Shown here piece after piece: positions 50,980-59,982 of a DNA stretch of 64,000 bases. This DNA comes from JAOUGY01 sp963785075. GTDB lineage: Bacteria > Actinomycetota > Acidimicrobiia > Spongiisociales > ZC4RG35. Both the position numbers and the translations under genes were made by a program. The stretch lies in assembly GCA_963785075.1 (NCBI GenBank), contig CAWATW010000004.1:558001-622000 (forward strand), written 5' to 3'. Each line of letters starts with the position of its first letter. The stretch's first letter is position 1. The notes below the pieces were generated by a model. That model was not told the DNA's origin, made no database searches, and saw nothing but the letters and a program-made list of their open reading frames with translations.

Positions 50980-53900
50980 CTATACGTCTGCTTCCGGGCG
51001 TTCCGGACGTGACAGGTCGATGCCGAGGCTCTCGGTCGGCCGATACATGTCGTCCTCGAGCTCACGGAGCTCGACTTCCTCACCAGCCGAGAGCATCTCG
51101 ACGTTGAGGCACAGACTCTGCATCTCCTTGACCAACACCCGGAACGACTCGGGAATGCCCGGTTCGGGGATGTTGTCACCCTTGACGATGGCCTCGTACA
51201 CCTTGACACGACCCTGGACGTCGTCCGACTTGATGGTGAGAAGCTCCTGGAGCGCATAGGCGGCGCCGTAGGCCTCGAGGGCCCACACCTCCATCTCTCC
51301 GAAGCGCTGGCCACCGAACTGGGCCTTGCCACCGAGCGGCTGCTGGGTGATCATCGAATACGGGCCCGTCGACCGGGCATGGATCTTGTCGTCGACCAGG
51401 TGCACCAGTTTGAGGATGTAGATGTACCCCACGGTGACCCCGGTATCGAACGGCTCCCCGGTCCGGCCGTCGTAGAGCTGGGCCTTTCCGTCGTCCCCGA
51501 CGAGCCTGACGCCGTCGCGGTTCGCACGAGCGTTCTTGATCACCTGGGCGATCTCGTCCTCACGGGCGCCGTCGAACACCGGCGTCGCCGTGCGGGTCCA
51601 AGGCTCGGCGCCGACCACCGCAGGACTGTCGCCCTCGAACGGCTCCCAACCCTGGGCTGCCGCCCATCCGAGGTGGGTTTCGAGCACTTGGCCCAAGTTC
51701 ATCCGGGACGGCACACCGAGTGGGGACAGGATGATGTCGACCGGCGTTCCGTCCTCGAGGAACGGCATGTCCTCTTCGGGCAGGATCTTCGCCACGATTC
51801 CCTTGTTTCCGTGGCGGCCGGCGAGCTTGTCACCTTCGGAGATCTTGCGCTGCTGGGCGACGTACACCCGAACGAGCTCGTTGACTCCCGGTGGAAGGTC
51901 GTATCCCTCGGCTCGTTTGAAGACCTTGACGGCGATGACCTTGCCCTGCTCTCCGTGGGGCACCTTCAGCGACGTGTCACGGACTTCGCGAGCCTTCTCA
52001 CCGAAGATCGCACGGAGCAGGCGCTCTTCAGGCGTCAGCTCGGTCTCACCCTTGGGTGTGACCTTGCCGACGAGGTAGTCGCCGGGTCCGACCTCGGCTC
52101 CGATCCGGATGATTCCGTCCTCGTCGAGATCGGCGAGAACCTCATCGGCGACATTCGGGATGTCTCGTGTGATCTCCTCGGCACCGAGCTTGGTGTCCCG
52201 AGCGTCGATCTCGTGCTCCTCGATGTGGATCGAAGTGAGCACGTCGTCCTTGACGAGGCGCTCCGAGAGGATGATGGCATCCTCGAAGTTGTGGCCGTTC
52301 CAAGGCATGAAGGCGACCATGAGGTTGCGACCGAGGGCGAGCTCACCCTTGTCGGTCGAAGGGCCGTCTGCGAGAACGCTGCCGACCTCGACCTTGTCAC
52401 CTTCACGAACCAACGGCTTGTGATTCATGCACGTGCCCTGGTTCGAACGCTCGAACTTGTCGAGCGGATAGGTGTGCTTCTTGTTGGTGCCCTTTTCCTT
52501 CACGAGGATCTCGTCGCCCGTGACCTCCACGACCTCGCCTTCGACCCCGCAGATGAGCATGTCACCTGAGTCCTGGGCGGCGCGGCGCTCGACACCGGTT
52601 CCGACGAGCGGTGCATCGGAGGTGAGCAGTGGCACCGCCTGACGCTGCATGTTCGAGCCCATCAGGGCACGGTTTGCGTCGTCGTGCTCCAGGAACGGGA
52701 TGAGAGCGGTCGAGACCGAGACCAACTGCTTGGGAGAAACGTCCATGTAGTCGACCTTGTCGGGTGACACGTAGTCCACTTCTCCGCCCGCCGTCCGGAC
52801 AAGCACACGATCGTTCTGGAACGCCCCGCTCTCCTGCAGCGGCGCGTTCGCCTGCGCGATGACGTACCGCTCCTCCTCGGTGGCGGTGAGGTAGTCGATC
52901 TGCTCGGTCACGACTCCGTCGCGAGCCTTGCGGTACGGCGTCTCGATGAAGCCGAACCGGTTGACCCGGGCGTAGCAGGCGAGCGACCCGATGAGACCGA
53001 TGTTCGGGCCTTCAGGAGTCTCGATCGGGCACATCCGGCCGTAATGGGACGGGTGAACGTCTCGCACCTCGAACCCGGCTCGCTCACGGCTGAGACCACC
53101 CGGGCCGAGCGCCGAGAGCCGGCGGCGATGGGTGAGCCCGGCCAGAGGGTTGGGCTGATCCATGAACTGACTCAGCTGGCTGGTGCCGAAGAACTCCTTG
53201 ATGGAGGCTGTGACCGGACGGATGTTGATCAGGCTCTGGGGCGTGATCGACTCCGGATCCTGCGTCGTCATCCGCTCCTTCACCACCCGCTCCAGCCGGG
53301 TGAGCCCCACCCGAACCTGGTTCTGAATCAGCTCTCCGACCGTCCGGATACGGCGATTGCCGAAGTGGTCGATGTCGTCGGTGACGACAGGGATCTCGAC
53401 GCCCTGATGAGTCGTCATGGTGGGGTTGCCGGCGTGCAGCGCAACCAGGTACTTGATGCAGTCCACGATGTCTTCGTCACGCAGCATCGACAGGTTGGCG
53501 GCCCGGTAGTCATCCGGGACGGCCTCGTCGAACTTCTGGCTCAGCTTGTAGCGGCCAACGCGCGTGAGGTCGTAACGCTTGGGATTTCGGAACAAGGTCT
53601 GGATCAGGTTGCGGGCCGACTCCACCGTCGTGGGCTCGCCCGGGCGAAGCTTGCGGTACAGATCGACGAGAGCTTCCTCCCGATCGGTGGCCGTGTCGCG
53701 CTCGATCGAATTCCGGATCGACTCGGCGCCATCGAACAGGTCGAGGATCTCTTCGTCGGTTTCGGCGATGCCGAGCGCACGGAGGAAGGCCGAGATGTAC
53801 TGACGGCGCTTGCGATCGACGCGAACGCCGATCGTGTCGCGCTTGTCGGTGTCGAACTCGAGCCAAGCACCACGACCGGGGATCAACTTGCCCGAGTAGA

Positions 53901-54354
53901 TCAGACGGTCCGAAGTCTTGTCGGGTGTGTAGTCGAAATAGACACCCGGCGACCGGACGAGCTGGGACACGACGACACGCTCGGTGCCGTTGATGATGAA
54001 GACGCCGTTTTCGGTCATCATCGGGAAATCCCCCAGGAAGACCTGCTGCTCCTTGATCTCACCGGTCTGCTTGTTCATGAAGCGGGCGGTGACGAACAGG
54101 GGCTTGGCGAAGTTGGCGTCGCGCTCTTTGGCCTCTTCGATCGAATACGGCGGTTCGCCGAAACGATGATCGGTCAGTTCGAGTGCGAGAGTGCCCGTGA
54201 AATCCTCGATCGGGCTGATCTCTTCGAATATCTCTTTGAGTCCCTCATCGAGGAACCACGTGAACGATTCTTGTTGTACAGCAAGAAGATCGGGGAGAGG
54301 GAGGACCTCCGGGATCTTTCCAAACGAAAAGCGCTCGGCGACGCGCGACGACAA
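50980..54354 (-). CDS. rpoB: RNA polymerase beta subunit
   Basis: 1124-residue beta subunit. The rifampicin cluster near residue 390 reads GTSQLSQFMDQPNPLAGLTH then RRRLSALGPGGL; Asp516, His526 and Ser531 (E. coli numbering) are wild-type, while the position of Asn518 is Pro. GRMCPIETPEGPNIGLI and GQRFGEMEVWALEAYGA motifs are intact. The acidic C-terminus ends RPERPEADV. Usually rplL lies upstream; here a 760-bp repeat region and insertion sequences do. Confidence 0.98.
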   Translation of the reverse strand: MSSRVAERFSFGKIPEVLPLPDLLAVQQESFTWFLDEGLKEIFEEISPIEDFTGTLALELTDHRFGEPPYSIEEAKERDANFAKPLFVTARFMNKQTGEIKEQQVFLGDFPMMTENGVFIINGTERVVVSQLVRSPGVYFDYTPDKTSDRLIYSGKLIPGRGAWLEFDTDKRDTIGVRVDRKRRQYISAFLRALGIAETDEEILDLFDGAESIRNSIERDTATDREEALVDLYRKLRPGEPTTVESARNLIQTLFRNPKRYDLTRVGRYKLSQKFDEAVPDDYRAANLSMLRDEDIVDCIKYLVALHAGNPTMTTHQGVEIPVVTDDIDHFGNRRIRTVGELIQNQVRVGLTRLERVVKERMTTQDPESITPQSLINIRPVTASIKEFFGTSQLSQFMDQPNPLAGLTHRRRLSALGPGGLSRERAGFEVRDVHPSHYGRMCPIETPEGPNIGLIGSLACYARVNRFGFIETPYRKARDGVVTEQIDYLTATEEERYVIAQANAPLQESGAFQNDRVLVRTAGGEVDYVSPDKVDYMDVSPKQLVSVSTALIPFLEHDDANRALMGSNMQRQAVPLLTSDAPLVGTGVERRAAQDSGDMLICGVEGEVVEVTGDEILVKEKGTNKKHTYPLDKFERSNQGTCMNHKPLVREGDKVEVGSVLADGPSTDKGELALGRNLMVAFMPWNGHNFEDAIILSERLVKDDVLTSIHIEEHEIDARDTKLGAEEITRDIPNVADEVLADLDEDGIIRIGAEVGPGDYLVGKVTPKGETELTPEERLLRAIFGEKAREVRDTSLKVPHGEQGKVIAVKVFKRAEGYDLPPGVNELVRVYVAQQRKISEGDKLAGRHGNKGIVAKILPEEDMPFLEDGTPVDIILSPLGVPSRMNLGQVLETHLGWAAAQGWEPFEGDSPAVVGAEPWTRTATPVFDGAREDEIAQVIKNARANRDGVRLVGDDGKAQLYDGRTGEPFDTGVTVGYIYILKLVHLVDDKIHARSTGPYSMITQQPLGGKAQFGGQRFGEMEVWALEAYGAAYALQELLTIKSDDVQGRVKVYEAIVKGDNIPEPGIPESFRVLVKEMQSLCLNVEMLSAGEEVELRELEDDMYRPTESLGIDLSRPERPEADV

Positions 54355-54584
54355 GGGAGCCTCCTTGGAGTCCAGACAACCAGAAAGGGCACACTACCAG
54401 GACTGGCAATGCCTCGCAAATGCGTGCACCGCAACACACACCCCTTCGCTTGGTGCACCTGTTCGGTTGTCTGCCGAAGTCGCTCGCAACGAGCACCACG
54501 ACTCGCTGCATCCTACGCCGAAGTGCCCGAAGGTGTCAACGGTTCTCGCGACCCAACCGGTCACCGGTCCCCAGCGTCGTGCGT
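54355..54584 (-). other. Leader region of rpoB
   Basis: 230 bp between the rpoB start and the long heptad array, without a gene. It should contain the rpoB promoter; I cannot point to a convincing -10/-35 pair. The region just before the heptads contains GGTCACCGGT, related to the ACCGGTG heptad. Confidence 0.5.
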
Positions 54585-54752
54585 CGTGCGTCATGCGTCG
54601 TGCGTCATGCGTCGTGCGTCATGCGTCGTGCGTCGTGCGTCGTGCGTCGTGCGTCGTGCGTCGTGCGTCGTGCGTTGTGCGTCGTGCGACGTGCGCCATG
54701 CGTCATGCGTCATGCGTCATGCGTCATGCGTCGTGCGTTGTGCGTCATGCGC
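54585..54752. repeat. Long RTGCGTC heptad array
   Basis: About 23 consecutive 7-bp units, almost all GTGCGTC or ATGCGTC, with a few GTGCGTT, GTGCGAC and ATGCGCC variants. All units run in the same direction, so unlike the gene-end arrays it does not fold on itself. It is the longest array in the window and borders the 121-bp repeats upstream of rpoB. Confidence 0.93.
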
Positions 54753-54765
54753 GGCCGAGCACGCG

Positions 54766-55118
54766 AACCACGGCTTCACCGTGCATCGTGGCCAGAAGCC
54801 GCCCAACCCCAGCACACCCGCCGTCAGCACGGCACTCGGGGGTCTGGGGATTGCCCCCCAGACATCATCAACCCGCCCAACCCGCGAACCACGGCTTGCC
54901 GATGCATCGTGACCTGACGCCGCCCGATCCGGAGACACCCGCCATCAGGACGGCACTCGGGGGTCTGGGGGTCGCCCCAGTGGGGCTCGCTTTGCTCGCC
55001 CCGTCTCGGGTCTCCGGTCTCCAGTCTCCAGTCTCCAGTCTGGTGACAACGCGAACCACGGCTTCACCGTGGATCCTGACCTGAAGCCGCCCGAACCGGA
55101 AACACCCGCCATCAGGAC
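54766..55118. repeat. 121-bp repeat, second locus, interrupted by an IS
   Basis: Units starting AACCACGGCTTC at 54766, 54887 and 55054 match the array at 7211-7880; a GTCTCCA heptad array at 55012-55040 separates the second and third, as at 7328-7366. The third unit stops at 55118 in CGCCATCAGGAC, where the IS3 sequences begin, and its continuation GGGGTCTGAGGGTCGCCCCC appears after the IS at about 56717. Confidence 0.88.
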
Positions 55119-55430
55119 TGGCCTTCCCCCCGGTTGCCTGACACCGTTCTTACGCGGCTTGGTCGTGTGTCTTGGTTTGACGGTACTGGTCCTCCCATCC
55201 GATCGGGGTCTGGTAGCCGAGGCTGGAGTGGAGCCGTCGGGTGTTGTATCGGTTGATCCAGGCGAAGATCGCCCGACGGGCCTCGGCTCGTGTCGTGAAG
55301 CTGATGCGCGAGACGAGTTCTCGTTTGAGGGTCCCGAACCAGGCTTCGGCCACGGCGTTATCCCAGCACACCCCGGTCCGTCCCACCGACTGGACCATCC
55401 CGGCCTGGTCCAAGACGGCGGCTGTCTCTC
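55119..55430 (-). mobile_element. Truncated second copy of the IS3 right end (312 bp)
   Basis: Apparently identical to 55431-55742: the same 312 bp occur twice head-to-tail, each starting with the IS terminus TGGCCTTCCCCCC. The first copy encodes only the last 87 residues of the transposase, including the catalytic Glu, and stops exactly where the second copy's end begins. It looks like a full IS inserted into, or recombined next to, another copy of itself. Confidence 0.85.
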
Positions 55431-55461
55431 TGGCCTTCCCCCCGGTTGCCTGACACCGTTC

Positions 55462-56357
55462 TTACGCGGCTTGGTCGTGTGTCTTGGTTTGACGGTACTG
55501 GTCCTCCCATCCGATCGGGGTCTGGTAGCCGAGGCTGGAGTGGAGCCGTCGGGTGTTGTATCGGTTGATCCAGGCGAAGATCGCCCGACGGGCCTCGGCT
55601 CGTGTCGTGAAGCTGATGCGCGAGACGAGTTCTCGTTTGAGGGTCCCGAACCAGGCTTCGGCCACGGCGTTATCCCAGCACACCCCGGTCCGTCCCACCG
55701 ACTGGACCATCCCGGCCTGGTCCAAGACGGCGGCTGTCTCTCCTGCCAGGTATTGGGATCCACGATCCGAATGCAAGATGATCCCTTCCACGTCGCCGGC
55801 TCGGATCCCGACGGCCATGTCTATCGCCGACGTGACCAGACTGGCTCGCATGTGGTCGGCCATTGAGTAGCCGAGCAGCCGTCTCGAGCCGATGTCCACG
55901 ACGGAGGCCAGATACAGCCAGCCTTCCCAGGTCGGGATGTAGGTGATGTCCGAACACCACGCCCAATCCGGGGCGCCCGGGGTGAACCGGCGGGCCACCA
56001 GGTCGGGGACCTTGGGACGCTCCTCTGTCGAGACCGTGGTCCGCACGAACCGCTTCTTCGGGATCCCCACGATGCCATGTTCCCGCATGAGCCGTTCCAC
56101 CCGCTTGTGGTTCACGTCCCAGCCTGGTTCCCCAGCTCCACGATCATCCTGGGCGACCCCACCGTGTCGTCTTCCCGATGGATCTCCCGCATCGTCTCGA
56201 CCAACCGAACCTCCGCCAGTTCGGTGGTGGTCGGCCCGGCCGCCACCCGGGTCTTCCACTCGTAGAAGGCTTGGCGGGACACCCCCGCCACTCGACACGC
56301 CTGCCTGGTCGGGAATCCATCGGCCTTCCGGGCAGCCACCCACCGATAGCGGGTCAC
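55462..56357 (-). pseudogene. IS3 transposase OrfB, frameshifted
   Basis: DDE integrase-type transposase. The N-terminal part starts with a GTG at 56357 (VTRYRWVAARKADG) overlapping orfA by four bases and ends out of frame after SPRMIVELGNQ; the rest, from GWDVNHKRVERLMREHG on, is in another frame. The break is near 56124, where one G:C pair seems lost. The catalytic triad is otherwise complete: Asp in WCSDITYIPT, Asp in ILHSDRGSQYL, Glu in NAVAEAWFGTLKREL. As it stands the element cannot make a full OrfB without frameshifting. Confidence 0.85.
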
Positions 56358-56659
56358 TGTCCCGACTCCTTCACCCAGAAGGCCGTCGCTCGTTTGAGTA
56401 GGTCTCGTTCCATCCGCAACCGGGCGTTCTCCCGGCGCAGCTCGGCCAACTCCGCCCTCTCAGACGTCGTCAACCCCTCGCGCTCGCCCCGATCGATCCG
56501 GGCCTGCTTAACCCAGTTCCCCAGCGACGTCTCCCCGATCCCAAGACTCCGGGCCACGTCGGCGATTGACCTGCCCTCATCGAGCACCATCGCCACCGCG
56601 TCCTTCTTGAACTCGGGAGAGAACGATCGCCGTCTCCTCACCGGCTGATCCTCAGTCAT
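56354..56659 (-). CDS. IS3 transposase OrfA (helix-turn-helix)
   Basis: 101-residue DNA-binding partner of OrfB. RRRRSFSPEFKKDAVAMVLD followed by SIADVARSLGIGETSLGNWV is the helix-turn-helix of IS3 OrfA, and the C-terminal half is a leucine-zipper-like helix (ELAELRRENARLRMERDLLK). The frame is intact; four codons further upstream are also open. It ends with GTGA overlapping orfB. Confidence 0.9.
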   Translation of the reverse strand: MTEDQPVRRRRSFSPEFKKDAVAMVLDEGRSIADVARSLGIGETSLGNWVKQARIDRGEREGLTTSERAELAELRRENARLRMERDLLKRATAFWVKESGQ

Positions 56660-56742
56660 GATCCCCATCATCTACCACCTCTCTATCGAGGTGTCCGGTC
56701 AATGGGGGGAGGCCCAGGGGTCTGAGGGTCGCCCCCAGTTGT

Positions 56743-57761
56743 GGCTTCGAGCTGCGGATTCCGAAGGTGCGGGAGGGTGCGGTCTTCCCGTCGTTGTTGG
56801 AACCTCGCCGTCGGGTGGATCGGGCGTTGTGGGCGGTGATCATGACCGCCTACGTGACCGGCACCTCAACGAGGAAGGTCGACGACCTGGTCAAAGCACT
56901 CGGAGTGGACTCGGGGATCTCCAAGTCGACCGTGTCGAGGATCTGTGAACAGCTCGACGAGGAGGTGGCAGCGTTCCTGGATCGGAGCCTGGATCACATC
57001 GCCTTCCCGTATGTGTTCGTTGACGCCACCTACCTGCACGGCCGCAAAGACCACCGGGTCGTCTCTCGGGCGGTGGTGGTGGCCACCGGTGTCGCCGCTG
57101 ACGGCAACCGAGAAGTCCTCGATCTGGACGTCGGGGACACCGAAGACGAGGTGTTCTGGACCACCTCTCTGCGCCGACTCCGCAAACGAGGACTGTCAGG
57201 GGTGGTGTTGGTGATCTCTGACGCTCACACGGGTTGAAAGCAGCCATCCGCAAGACCATGTCCGGATGCAGCTGGCAGAGGTGCAGAGTGCATTTCATGC
57301 GCAACCTGCTGTCCAGGGTTCCCAAGGGTCACGCCGAGATGGTGGCCGCCACCGTCAGAACCATTTTCGCTCAACCCGACCCGGCATCGACCCGGGACCA
57401 CCTGCGGCTCGTCGCCGACATGCTCAGAGAACGCCACCCCGCCGTCTCCGACCTGCTGTTGGAGGCCGAGGCAGACGTCACTGCCTACGCCGGATTCCCA
57501 CCATCGCATTGGAAGAAGGTGTGGTCGACCAACCCGCTCGAACGGCTCATGCGAGAAATCAAACGCAGAGCAGACGTGGTCGGGATCTTCCCCGACGACA
57601 ACTCCATCCTCCGCCTCGTCGGAGCCGTCCTCTCAGAACAACACGATGAGTGGCAGGTCACCGACCGCCGATACCTGTCCGAAGAATCAATGGCACTCAT
57701 CGGAACCATGCACCAAACTCACACCGACAAGGAGGTGAACCAACTCCCCGCCACCGGATAG
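56743..57761 (+). pseudogene. IS256-family (Mutator) transposase, truncated and frameshifted
   Basis: Recognisable from ELRIPKVREGAVFPSLLEPR onward, with STRKVDDLVKALGVDSGISK, the first catalytic Asp in YVFVDATYLHGR and the second in VLVISDAH. The frame breaks at about 57234 (a T seems missing in ACGGGTTGAAAG) and resumes with LKAAIRKTMSGCSWQRCRVH, then KKVWSTNPLERLMREIKRR, which holds the catalytic Glu. Roughly the first quarter of the protein is absent: homology starts a few bases after the fragment of 121-bp repeat at 56717-56740. Confidence 0.88.
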
Positions 57762-58015
57762 GCGGGACAACGCTGAGGGTTCACCTACTTACACCACGCC
57801 GCTCAGTGTGATGATTCCTCGGGTCAGCGCGATGCTGATGATCGTGTTGCTGGCTCGCTCAACCACTCCATGCCCTTCGGTGGCCTGGTCCCGTCTTGCG
57901 GCCAGCAGCACGATGTGGACCGGCCGGCGTGGCTTGATAGGAGCGTGGCGTCGCCCCCACTGAGGTGTGCCCACCGACCGGTCCTGTCACCGTTCAACAG
58001 AAGGGCAACAGGACC
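57762..58015 (+). other. Left non-coding end of an IS110 element
   Basis: 254 bp between the IS256 remnant and the IS110 recombinase start, without a reading frame. In studied IS110-group elements the left non-coding end is transcribed into a bridge RNA that pairs with target and donor DNA. By position such an RNA could be encoded here; I cannot draw the internal loops reliably by eye. Confidence 0.4.
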
Positions 58016-59064
58016 ATGATCATGCTTGGTATCGATGCGCACAAGCGCACCCATACCGTGGTCGCTGTCGACCACCTTGGCCGTCAGCTCGGCTCGAGAC
58101 CACGACTGCGACCACCACTGCGGAGCATCTGGCGATCATCCGTTGGGCCGACCAGTTCGGCGCCGAGCGCTGTTGGGCGGTCGAGGACTGTCGGCACCTG
58201 TCTCGTCGGCTTGAACGCGACATGCTCGCAGCGGGGGAACGGATCGTGCGGGTGCCACCCAAGCTGATGGCACACTCACGCGACTCGGTCCGTACCTACG
58301 GCAAGTCCGATCCGATCGACGCCCTCGCCGTTGCACGGGCCGCGCTCCGCGAACCGGACCTCCCGACAGCCCATGTCAACAATCAGGCTCGCGAGCTTCG
58401 ACTGCTCGTCGATCACCGAGAAGACCTGGTAGCGGAACGGACCAGGCACATCAACCGGCTCCGCTGGCACCTCCATGACATCGACCCCACATGGGAACCA
58501 GACCTGCGTGCGCTCACCACGTTCAAGCACCTCGACATCGCCGCCGGCAGGCTCGCCGGGCTCGACAGCGTGATCGCTCGCATCGCAGCCGATCTCGTCA
58601 TTCGTATCCGCCAACTCACCATCGACATCAACAACATGCGCGCCGAACTCGAAACCCGAACCAAGACCACAGCACCGAATCTGCGCCGCATCCACGGCGT
58701 GGGACCTCTGGCCGCCGCGAAACTGATCGGCGAGGTCGCCGGTATCGAACGCTTCAAATCCCGCCACGCATTCGCCCGTCACAACGGCACCGCCCCGACA
58801 CCGGTCTGGTCTGGCAACACCGACCGTCAACGGCTCAGCCGCGCCGGGAACCGACAACTCAACGCCGCCATCCACCGGATCGCACTCACCCAGGCCCGAT
58901 CACACCCAGACGCCATCGCCCTTCTCGCCCGAAGAACCGATGCTGGCGCCACCCGCAAAGAGGCGCTCCGATCACTGAAACGGCGACTCTCCGATGTCGT
59001 GTTCCGAGCCATGCTCGCCGACGCTGCGCTCACCCAACACCACGCCACCCCACACGCCGCTTGA
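58016..59064 (+). pseudogene. IS110-family recombinase, frameshifted
   Basis: DEDD-type recombinase. The N-terminus MIMLGIDAHKRTHTVVAVD, with the first catalytic Asp, is in one frame up to about 58097; the rest (TTTATTTAEHLAIIRWADQF onward) is in another. Further motifs: Glu in CWAVEDCRHL, Asp pair in YGKSDPIDALA, and in the C-terminal half the transposase-20 domain with IHGVGPLAAAKLIGEVAGI and the serine of RLSRAGNRQLNAAIHRIA. AAGGG precedes the ATG. A single indel separates it from a full-length protein. Confidence 0.87.
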
Positions 59065-59267
59065 CATAGGAGAGAGGGGACGTTCCCCGCGTCGGTCGTA
59101 GCGATCGGAGCAAGGGCGAATCGAAGGCGGCTGGATCCGTCACGAAGCCGCGACGAGCGCGTTGCAGAGCCGAGCAAGCGTCGGTGATCCGGCTGGCCCG
59201 TCAGGCGTACGTCGGCTGACGGGGTGGTCCCGAGAGGTCTCTGCAAGACGTGTGGCAGGCTGGGTGC
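59065..59267. other. IS110 right end and spacer
   Basis: 203 bp after the IS110 stop with no gene; it should hold the right end of the element. No flanking duplication or inverted repeat is evident, as expected for IS110. Confidence 0.45.
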
Positions 59268-59510
59268 GTGCGGCTCACGATCATCGGCTCCAACCTGCCC
59301 GGCCGCGCCTTCTGTCGACCCGATGGCACCCCGATGGACAACGTCCACGTCAAGTACAAGTCCGGTGCGGGCCATCCCATCTCGTCCCCGCCGACACCGC
59401 CCAGGCGAAGTGGGAAGTCGAGGTCGACGTCTTCGATCGTGACGGCAACGAACGACTTCCGCGGCCCCGCCGTGCAGGGCCAGCCAGGGGAGCGCGATCC
59501 GGGACAGGCG
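59268..59510 (+). pseudogene. DUF5990-like protein, frameshifted and cut short
   Basis: The start VRLTIIGSNLPGRAFCRPDG followed by TPMDNVHV matches actinobacterial DUF5990 proteins of unknown function. The reading then moves frame: HLVPADTAQAKWEVEVDVF is in a second frame and DFRGPAVQGQPGERD in the first again, so two indels lie near 59370 and 59450. The usual C-terminal FLYLTWG is missing; unrelated sequence leads into the HTH gene. Recognised from memory of the family, so moderate confidence. Confidence 0.6.
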
Positions 59511-59512
59511 AG

Positions 59513-59746
59513 ATGCTCAATCCTCGAGAGGTGGAGATCCTGAGCGAGATCGCAGGCGGCAGTTCTCGACGCGAGGCAGCCCGCTCCCTTCACCTCTCCA
59601 TGAACACGGTCAAGTCCTACCTGAGGACCGCATACCGCAAGCTGGGTGCGACCGACCGCTCAGAAGCCTTGCGCCGAGCGCGCGAGCTCGGCATCGTCAC
59701 CCCTTGCCAACCATTCTTTCGAATCGCAAGCCTCCCCAGAACCTGA
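59513..59746 (+). CDS. Small LuxR-type helix-turn-helix protein or fragment
   Basis: 77 residues, nearly all one LuxR/GerE DNA-binding domain: LNPREVEILSEIAGGSSRRE, then AARSLHLSMNTVKSYLRTAY and RKLGATDRSEALRRARELGI. No receiver or sensor domain is attached; the same frame continues upstream only as shadow of the DUF5990 remnant. It is either a stand-alone HTH regulator or the tail of a larger regulator lost when the island was rearranged. The ATG at 59513 is the first plausible start and has a weak AGGCGAG before it. Confidence 0.65.
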   Translation: MLNPREVEILSEIAGGSSRREAARSLHLSMNTVKSYLRTAYRKLGATDRSEALRRARELGIVTPCQPFFRIASLPRT

Positions 59747-59982
59747 GCTGCGGCGAGACCCCTCCCAAGCGAACCCGAACCTGTCGTCCTCGATAGGACC
59801 AAGACGGGTGACGTCGCCACGTCGCAGCTCACCCGCGACGATACCGCCCGCAGCACCTTCTGAGTCGACGGAGGCGAGCCCGGCAGCCAATAGCGTCGAA
59901 CTCGTCGCTGGAGGCGAGACAATGAAGACGTAGGATTCATCAGGCATCGGACGGCAACCGGCCGTGGCGAGCTCTATCACCT
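59747..59982. other. 236-bp gap, nothing recognised
   Basis: No convincing gene or repeat on either strand between the HTH gene and the LapA-like gene. Confidence 0.5.

Larger units (their letters stand above)
55431..56716 (-). mobile_element. IS3-family insertion sequence
   Basis: 1286 bp, from TGGCCTTCCCCCC at 55431 to GGGGGGAGGCCCA at 56716, which are imperfect inverted repeats of each other. It carries orfA and a frameshifted orfB on the minus strand. It lies inside a 121-bp repeat unit; no clear target duplication is left, partly because of the neighbouring truncated copy. Confidence 0.85.

Noticed and set aside
54394..55084. Frames translating as repeated RRASCVVRHASCV-type peptides
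   Set aside because: Direct readout of the RTGCGTC heptad array, also seen as false extensions of map at 29425-29511.
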